From: Siphonodentalium dalli
Lineage: Eukaryota; Mollusca; Scaphopoda; Gadilida; Siphonodentaliidae
Reading direction: 5' to 3'
Assembly: GCA_032622095.1 (NCBI GenBank)
Contig: CP136061.1
Coordinates: forward strand, 3,224,001-3,288,000
Length of the DNA stretch: 64,000 nt
Within the stretch, counting starts at the first letter, position 1; each line of letters begins with the position of its first letter. The notes under the pieces are model-generated. The model worked only from the letters and a program-made list of their open reading frames with translations, ran no database searches and was not told the DNA's origin. Positions 58,642-64,000 of the stretch are shown piece by piece. A program made the translations under genes and the position numbers.

Positions 58642-59058
58642 GTCAGTGACCACGTGTCCCCCGAAAGGTTGATTTTTAGTAACTTATAGTAATGGTTTAT
58701 TTGTTTAATTCTGTCGAAATTCACCGTGACCACCTTCAAACTTTGCATGTTCTTCATGTTGAATTTAAAATCAACAAGGTAACTAAAAGTCAAGTTATCA
58801 CCCGATAACCAAAATAATCGGCAAATTTTTAGACTACAAGGTCCATAACTCCGGACCGAACTCATATTCGAAATTTACCTGTATTTGGACCTCATAAACT
58901 CACATTTCAAATTTAGTTCAGATCCGACCACACAATCTAAAACTATCACCCGGAAACCTCAACACGACAAAATTCTAAATCGAAAAAACGGGCCATTACT
59001 CCGGACCTAACTTGACCTCTATTGCGAGCTAACTTGACCTCTATTTCGAGCTCATAAG

Positions 59059-59120
59059 TTGGTCTAACGGATCGAAACCAAATTTGGTATGCCAAATTTG
59101 GTTTCGATCCGTTAGACCAA
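59059..59120. repeat. Perfect 62-bp palindrome in module C
   Basis: Two 29-bp arms (59059-59087, 59092-59120), outer TTGGTCTAACGG and inner CCAAATTTGG, around a TATG loop. Other C modules have only the right arm, so the left arm is an inverted duplication made in this copy. Confidence 0.95.
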
Positions 59121-60092
59121 AAATGAAGTTTTCATCCGGAATATTTCAGCACGGACGGACGCACGGGCGTCCCGACGACTCGATGGACGGGCGGACGTCA
59201 CCGGCTATTTTAATAGTCTCCCCCAAAAATCGAGGGACAGAAAGAATACAAAACTCGTTCGTAGACGTACTACCTTCACTGCGCCTAAACATAAACAGGA
59301 GAAACGCACATTTCACTTAAAAGTATCATAAAATAAAATTACTTTCAGAACTGTTATAGAGTTCCAATAATAGTCACAATTCCTGCCCCAGTTTATACTA
59401 AAAAATAAAACAAACAACCATTTCCCAGTGACATAATTATGCTAAATGTATTATTCCGCTGGCTGAAACGTCTTTTGTTATACCTATCAAACAATACAGA
59501 AACTTTAGGAACTGGATCTGTCAAATGCACGTGTACGCGAAGAGAAATAATGTCCTCGAGAAACAATATGATAAGTGCTTAGTAATTGCTTGCATGTCGC
59601 GTAACTTTGCGAGACAGAGATGTTATAATTGTGAGCAGACCATTGTATTTACATGTAGGTTATGTGAACCCAATACTATATCTCGTTTTAGCCCAATAAT
59701 TGTTTCAACGTGATTATGGCGTTAGATGTGGACATGTAAAAACTACTCCGCACATTTGTAGAATACCGGAGCCCCCGTGAGTAAGTTGCAAACAATCGTA
59801 GCCCTCAACAGAGAACCAGAACCTTCACCATATTTTCATTATAGCTTCTTTTCTAAAAACAATGCGAGTTATAGTTGATTGTTTTTAGCATCCCCAGTGT
59901 ATATCAGGGGCCTCATATTTTAAAAGTTTTTATGAGTATTAGTTTGTAAAAATGTTATGGAAATGAAGAATTTTTCTCACCAACTGACAAATTCCGTGTA
60001 ATTTCACAATAACATTTGAAATTCTGACCACAAACTGACTCGATTTTGGGACATATATTACTAACCTTCACTTGTGCGTCCATTGCTCCTTC

Positions 60093-60890
60093 TGTTGTAA
60101 TGATTCGAGGTAGCACGTGGCAGAAAACTTGCTGTGAGTATGACGATGTCACGGAAATGAGCAATATGCAAAGAATCGGAAACGTTGCTCGGTAGGGAAT
60201 GTAAATAAAGCTCGGTAGAGAACCAAATCGCCAGGATTAGTTACCCACAGTGACTCAAGTCATGATACGGCCATATATCGTAGAACACAATGTTGATAAA
60301 TAACACGTTTTGGGAAATTTGATACCATAGTTGACAGTGGTTAGCATTATTTTGTTGCAATTAATCGATTCTGATAACTGAAGCGTATTTTGAAGAAATG
60401 TTGTTGTTGTATCTTGATGATATGAGGACTCTCTGTTCGGATTGAGTAACTTTAAACCTGTTTGTGATGGTAGTTTTATGGGAAGGCCTATACATGATAT
60501 ATCTCCCATCATGATAACAAATTATATGCATGGGGACACATAACTTGTGTACTCAATATACTGGTGAGCCGACATAAAGAGCGTTTCCCATATCATCTGA
60601 TTTAGGATTGTAATTACTTGTTAAACAACCACTTTATATATAATATTTAAAATATCGGTTCACACACCTCGGCCAATGAAATTGCTCCAATTCACGAACA
60701 ATATTCTTGTATGAATCTGTATTTCGACAGGGCCAAAATATAGACTTGAGCTAAATATCCAACAGAAATTGACATTAATTGGATAGTAATCTGACAGGAG
60801 ATCGGAGCTGTATGTGTGACATTCTAACAATGCGCCATGATAATGATCGCACCCGTCACTCGGGCAGTTAAACCACGGATCATTCCATTA
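60093..60890. other. No gene recognised
   Basis: Unique AT-rich DNA between the duplication cluster and the GC-richer island. It carries 'cggaaacgttgctcggtaggg' words similar to the ends of modules A and D. No domain is seen. Confidence 0.4.
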
Positions 60891-60907
60891 TTAGTGGACA
60901 TTTATGG

Positions 60908-62281
60908 GTGGGCTGCATGGGTGGGGCCCAACACTTTCGATTGAATTTGTTTTGTATTCGGGAGGGGCGGGCGCCTATCAGGGTCTGGATCATCGACGAT
61001 TACCTCCAGTGGTCCAATATCTGCTACTTAGCCATATCCCGCGTGGAGTATATGCAACAGCTCGAGCAGGTAACCTGTCCACCGAGAGAGCGTTCCTATG
61101 CCAGTCCCGTAGTATAGTATAGTATACTCCGTAAGGAAGCTTGTAGCATACAATCACCAGGATGGCCTAATGGACGCCAGGGATTCAATCTAATTTAATA
61201 CCTAGAGCTAACACGTTCCAATATCCAAAATACAGAAATACCTATCCGCGGGCGCCTTTCAAGCTGAGTTTCCTGATAAGTACATGCTTGCTAAAGTCGA
61301 GTCTGACAAGCTAGTACAGACATGGATCAGCAGTCCGATGCGGTTTTGGCAGAACTAGCTAAAGTGCGCCGTCTGGTGTGCAACAACGAGTTGTTGTGTG
61401 TCTGCACAAGACCATATGTCTGTCCGTGTGTGGCGGAAAAGTTGATGTTCCAGTGGCTCATTCACTCAAACAATCTTTTCTGCGATTTCTATATATCTTT
61501 CACGTCTGCTACCAGGTTCGCAGGATCATCGACGAGCTGGTGGCTCCACTACCCCAGGATAAAGCCTGGTGGGATGCCTTTAACAACCCGTGTGACCGAC
61601 AGGCGTTCGAACGAATTTGCAGTTCATGGTCTCTCCACACACGGATTGGCTCAACCCATGGATCGGACAGGACCTACAATTGGTGGACGAACAAGGGACC
61701 TCACCATGCCTCGTCGGGTGGGACATACTATCCCAGTGGAATGTCATTCACAAAAGAAACAACAAATGAGCTCAGCCACGTGGACTTCATCAAACAGGAC
61801 TCGGATGGTGCAGATAACGCCTGGAGCACCTTCATCATGGACAAGTCGCAAGGGTTCACGCAGCCGGGGGTTCAAAGGCTGAACGCTAGTATCAGGAACT
61901 ACGTGTGGGTAATGCTATGGGCGCAAGCTCAGACACGAACACAACATCTTGGGACAGGGACAGCCTTTGACGATCAGAAGCAGTTCTTAGCTAACGTGAA
62001 AGATGCAATTTCACCCCGTGGATCTCCCCTCGGCGATCAAGCGATATCAGGATGTCCTACAGTACGCCAGCCCCGAGGTCAACTTTGTCTTTGGGACTGG
62101 GCTTTATATGGACCCGGGTGACATGCTACTCCGCATATGTAAAGTGACAGGGTACAACAACGAGATCGTTATTGCTACACAAGACCAATCTCTGGGTGTA
62201 AATACAGACCTTAACAGAAAACCCACCCACCGCCGACTGATGGTTCCTACGGAGCCGAAACAGGATTGGTCAAGCCGCTAA
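60908..62281 (+). pseudogene. Coding-like GC-richer island, frameshifted, unknown
   Basis: About 1.4 kb with clearly higher GC than its surroundings and protein-like stretches spread over different plus-strand frames: APIRVWIIDDYLQWSNICYL (60970-61040), MDQQSDAVLAELAKVRRLVC (61322), VRRIIDELVAPLPQDKAWWD and FNNPCDRQAFERIC (61520-61620), FIKQDSDGADNAWSTFIMDK (61790-61850), NASIRNYVWVMLWAQAQT (61880-61940), then a frame change near 62005 to QDVLQYASPEVNFVFGTGLY and VTGYNNEIVIATQDQSLG (62050-62200). The longest single frame is 61378-62121. A stop near 61115 and several frame changes make it a decayed gene. I do not recognise the family; a captured viral or transposon structural gene is possible. 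No introns are evident. Confidence 0.45.
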
Positions 62282-62572
62282 CGCATCCAGGAAAATCGAC
62301 GCTGCCAATCGCTCCCGCCATGTCAGCTGTGTCTGTTCCTACGTTGTAGGAGGGGTTGCCATAAGTTAATCAATATTCGGCTTGTGTCTATGTGATAGCC
62401 ATTCCCGCGCAGCGACCAGGAGCAACCCTCCGACGGCGATAGTTTGATCAACTCTAGGAATCGGCTAAATTTGTCGACACTAAAATACAAGAAAACCATA
62501 GTCAGAAATGGTAACGCCACCAAGATCATATTATTAGCCATAAATATAAATTATAATATAATTATAATATCA

Positions 62573-62624
62573 AATATTATTCATTAGTTAGCGCTAATAT
62601 AGGCGCTAACTAATGAATAATATT
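62573..62624. repeat. Palindrome with 22-bp perfect arms
   Basis: Arms 62573-62594 and 62603-62624, outer AATATTATTCATTAG and inner TTAGCGC, with an 8-base loop. Outside, TCAAAT and ATTTGA extend the symmetry after a 3-base slip. It is MITE-like in shape. Confidence 0.95.
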
Positions 62625-62864
62625 ATTTGATTGACTTGTTAAATAACATCTAATAAATATTCATCTTTTTCACAACTTTAAAGAGTCATTCTGGCACACG
62701 AGAATATTTATCGCCGTTTGATTTGCACCAAGTGAACTCGGGGATATATAATTGATAGAACAGACCTCTATTATGATGATCGTGTCGTTATTTGTTTAAA
62801 CTACGTATCAATTGACATATACACACCCGTTCCCTCATTATAATATACATATATCGCCCATTTT

Positions 62865-62945
62865 AGGGGAACTCCGCGAATTCTGGGACTTCCGCATAGT
62901 GACCTCCGCAAATAGGGACTTACTGCAAAACGTCGCACCCAATGC
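62865..62945. repeat. Inverted copy of the 3361-3540 repeat
   Basis: 'aggggaactccgcgaattct' through 'aaatagggacttactgc' is the reverse complement of the second half of the repeat at 3455-3530. Confidence 0.7.
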
Positions 62946-63226
62946 AATTTGTAAACAAATACGAGTGACATGCGTTTTAACGAGGTGAGCTTTAATTAAA
63001 TGAATGAAGCAATGCTACATAAACTATTTACCATGGACTCAGCCAGTGTGCCATATATATGTGTCAACTAAGGTCGCTTTGCGTGGTAAAAGTGAAAAGT
63101 GAAAGTGGAAATTCGGAAAAGCTATTGAAAATGAAAGTAGCCTTAATTTTGGGAAATCCGCGGCAGATTGCAGTGAATCTATACTATTGAAAGTGAATGT
63201 ACGATTCCTCGAATTCTATCAGATAT

Positions 63227-63301
63227 CGCGACTCTGTTCGTTTTCGTGATCATAGGCTATATAGGGCCTATATGACCACGAACACGAGTCGAGTCGCGAT
63301 A
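63227..63301. repeat. Imperfect hairpin
   Basis: ATCGCGACTC near 63227 pairs with GAGTCGCGAT ending near 63301; within, CGTGATCATAGGC pairs with GCCTATATGACCACG, with a few mismatches and small gaps. Confidence 0.8.
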
Positions 63302-63389
63302 CATCCATCGGTACCAACACATTGTGTATACGATACACTTTTGACTTGATCACCGTACTATTTTGGATTCAAAATATTTAATTATACGG

Positions 63390-63505
63390 CCGATGACCTT
63401 TGAGTTCATTTAACCTTGAGTACATTTAACCTCTGACCGTTCGCTGCGCATGGCTGATGACATTTTGAGTTCATTTAACCTGAGTACATTTAACCTGTGA
63501 CCTTT
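63390..63505. repeat. 65-bp tandem duplication
   Basis: GAGTTCATTTAACC starts at 63402 and 63467, each copy followed by 'gagtacatttaacct.tgacc'. Confidence 0.85.
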
Positions 63506-63529
63506 CACTGTACCTCGCCTTGATAGTTA

Positions 63530-64000
63530 GTTTTTTTGATTGATTTATTGCATAAGTCACATAACAGTGAAACAAGCAAACCATATATACACTATGTACA
63601 CAACTTTGAATATCACATTAATCATTGTTCATTTCATATACACAGCAGTAATTAAATTAGATTACACAATAATAGGCGATAAACTTTAACAAGTATGATA
63701 ATTACATGTGTTCACCCATAACAATAAATGATTTCGATTATATAGTATAAGACACCTTCTTAAAGGCACACCTTAGGAATATGCATAGTCTTTTTATGAG
63801 GCTTATATTTTGAAGAGATAGGAGACCATGGAATTTCTCTCTCGTAGGGTTCTTCCAAAAGTACTCAGGGATTTATTGTTTTCTGATTTCATCCAAATGA
63901 CTGCATATAATAACTAAATGGTATTCGTCTCCTAAATATTCTCCACATATGGTGCATATCCTATTGTCATTACCATTCTGAGATTTCTTCCATCTTGCGC
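63530..64000 (-). pseudogene. LINE 3' part, running off the window
   Basis: Minus-strand reading from the edge gives a LINE C-terminal end: NDNRICTICGEYLGDEYHLV followed by IICSHLDEIRK, i.e. the CxxC..H..C zinc-knuckle-like motif. A stop follows, and then IPEYFWKNPTREKFHGLLSL and NISLIKRLCIFLRCAFKKV, as found after the reverse transcriptase in many non-LTR elements. The frame has a TAA within it near 63889 and ends near 63743. The non-coding 3' end reaches about 63530 with an AATCAATCAAAAAAAC-type tail. The reverse transcriptase itself would lie beyond 64000, if present. Confidence 0.8.

Larger units (their letters stand above)
57367..60092. repeat. Duplication block 6 (A-B-C-D-E)
   Basis: Last copy. 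A 57367-58150, B 58151-58641, C 58642-59430, D 59431-59850, E to 60092. There similarity stops at 'gtccattgctccttc', marking the right edge of the cluster. Confidence 0.88.

Noticed and set aside
51068..58653. Minus-strand frames starting with runs of Leu that mimic signal peptides
   Set aside because: The Leu run is only the antisense of the (ACA)n mini-exon. Its length varies by slippage, and the frame downstream differs from the better antisense frame.
59525..59713. Cys-rich open frame in module D (CYNCEQTIVFTCRLC)
   Set aside because: The other D modules have a stop after CMS at the same place; only a 2-base change opens this copy.

Overview
The window looks like intron-rich, repeat-rich animal nuclear DNA, about 35-40% GC by eye, most likely from a lophotrochozoan and probably a mollusc. 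Grounds: two single-exon, phase 1-1, six-cysteine SRCR domains; a tRNA-headed SINE with an (ATCAATC)-type tail; non-LTR retrotransposon debris; a Crypton-related KIAA1958/DUF3504-type pseudogene; and satellite DNA carried inside a mobile element. There are no bacterial-style operons. Taxonomy is inferred, not proven.

Layout. 0-5.3 kb: SINE, small repeats and a minus-strand LINE remnant. 6-18 kb: the clearest gene content, two SRCR exons on the + strand (7426-7722 and 15941-16246) with a broken DUF3504 recombinase gene on the minus strand between them (10.3-12.8 kb) and several local duplications. 18.8-60.1 kb: a segmental-duplication cluster. Its unit (about 3.4 kb) is described here as modules A-B-C-D-E. 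A carries a degenerate open frame. B carries an antisense open frame plus a Thr-rich mini-exon with good splice sites. C contains a ggacggacgg run. D and E are non-coding tails. Comparing copies gives exact empty sites and shows large insertions: (i) a 6.9 kb element (22357-29278) with 17-bp inverted repeats and a CAGT duplication, which itself contains a 947-bp foldback element built of GATATC palindromes and a 3 x 367-bp tandem repeat; (ii) three copies of a satellite-carrying element (32146-42594, 43792-about 46172 truncated, 46312-49581) whose interior is a 37-bp repeat, over 10 kb long in the first copy; (iii) a 621-bp element (43851-44471) with 9-bp target duplication carrying a promoter-like stretch and the first coding part of a RecQ-like helicase. 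Several 100-150 bp hairpin elements are scattered through the cluster. 60.9-62.3 kb: a GC-richer, coding-like but frameshifted island of unknown origin. 62.5-64 kb: palindromes and the 3' part of another minus-strand LINE.

How it may fit together. The SRCR exons and all six Thr-rich mini-exons lie on the + strand and all are phase 1-1, so they could be spliced into one modular extracellular receptor (SRCR domains plus Thr-rich spacers, as in DMBT1-type proteins). The duplications and satellites would then lie in its introns. This is a hypothesis; transcript evidence is needed. No complete intact protein-coding gene is visible in the window.
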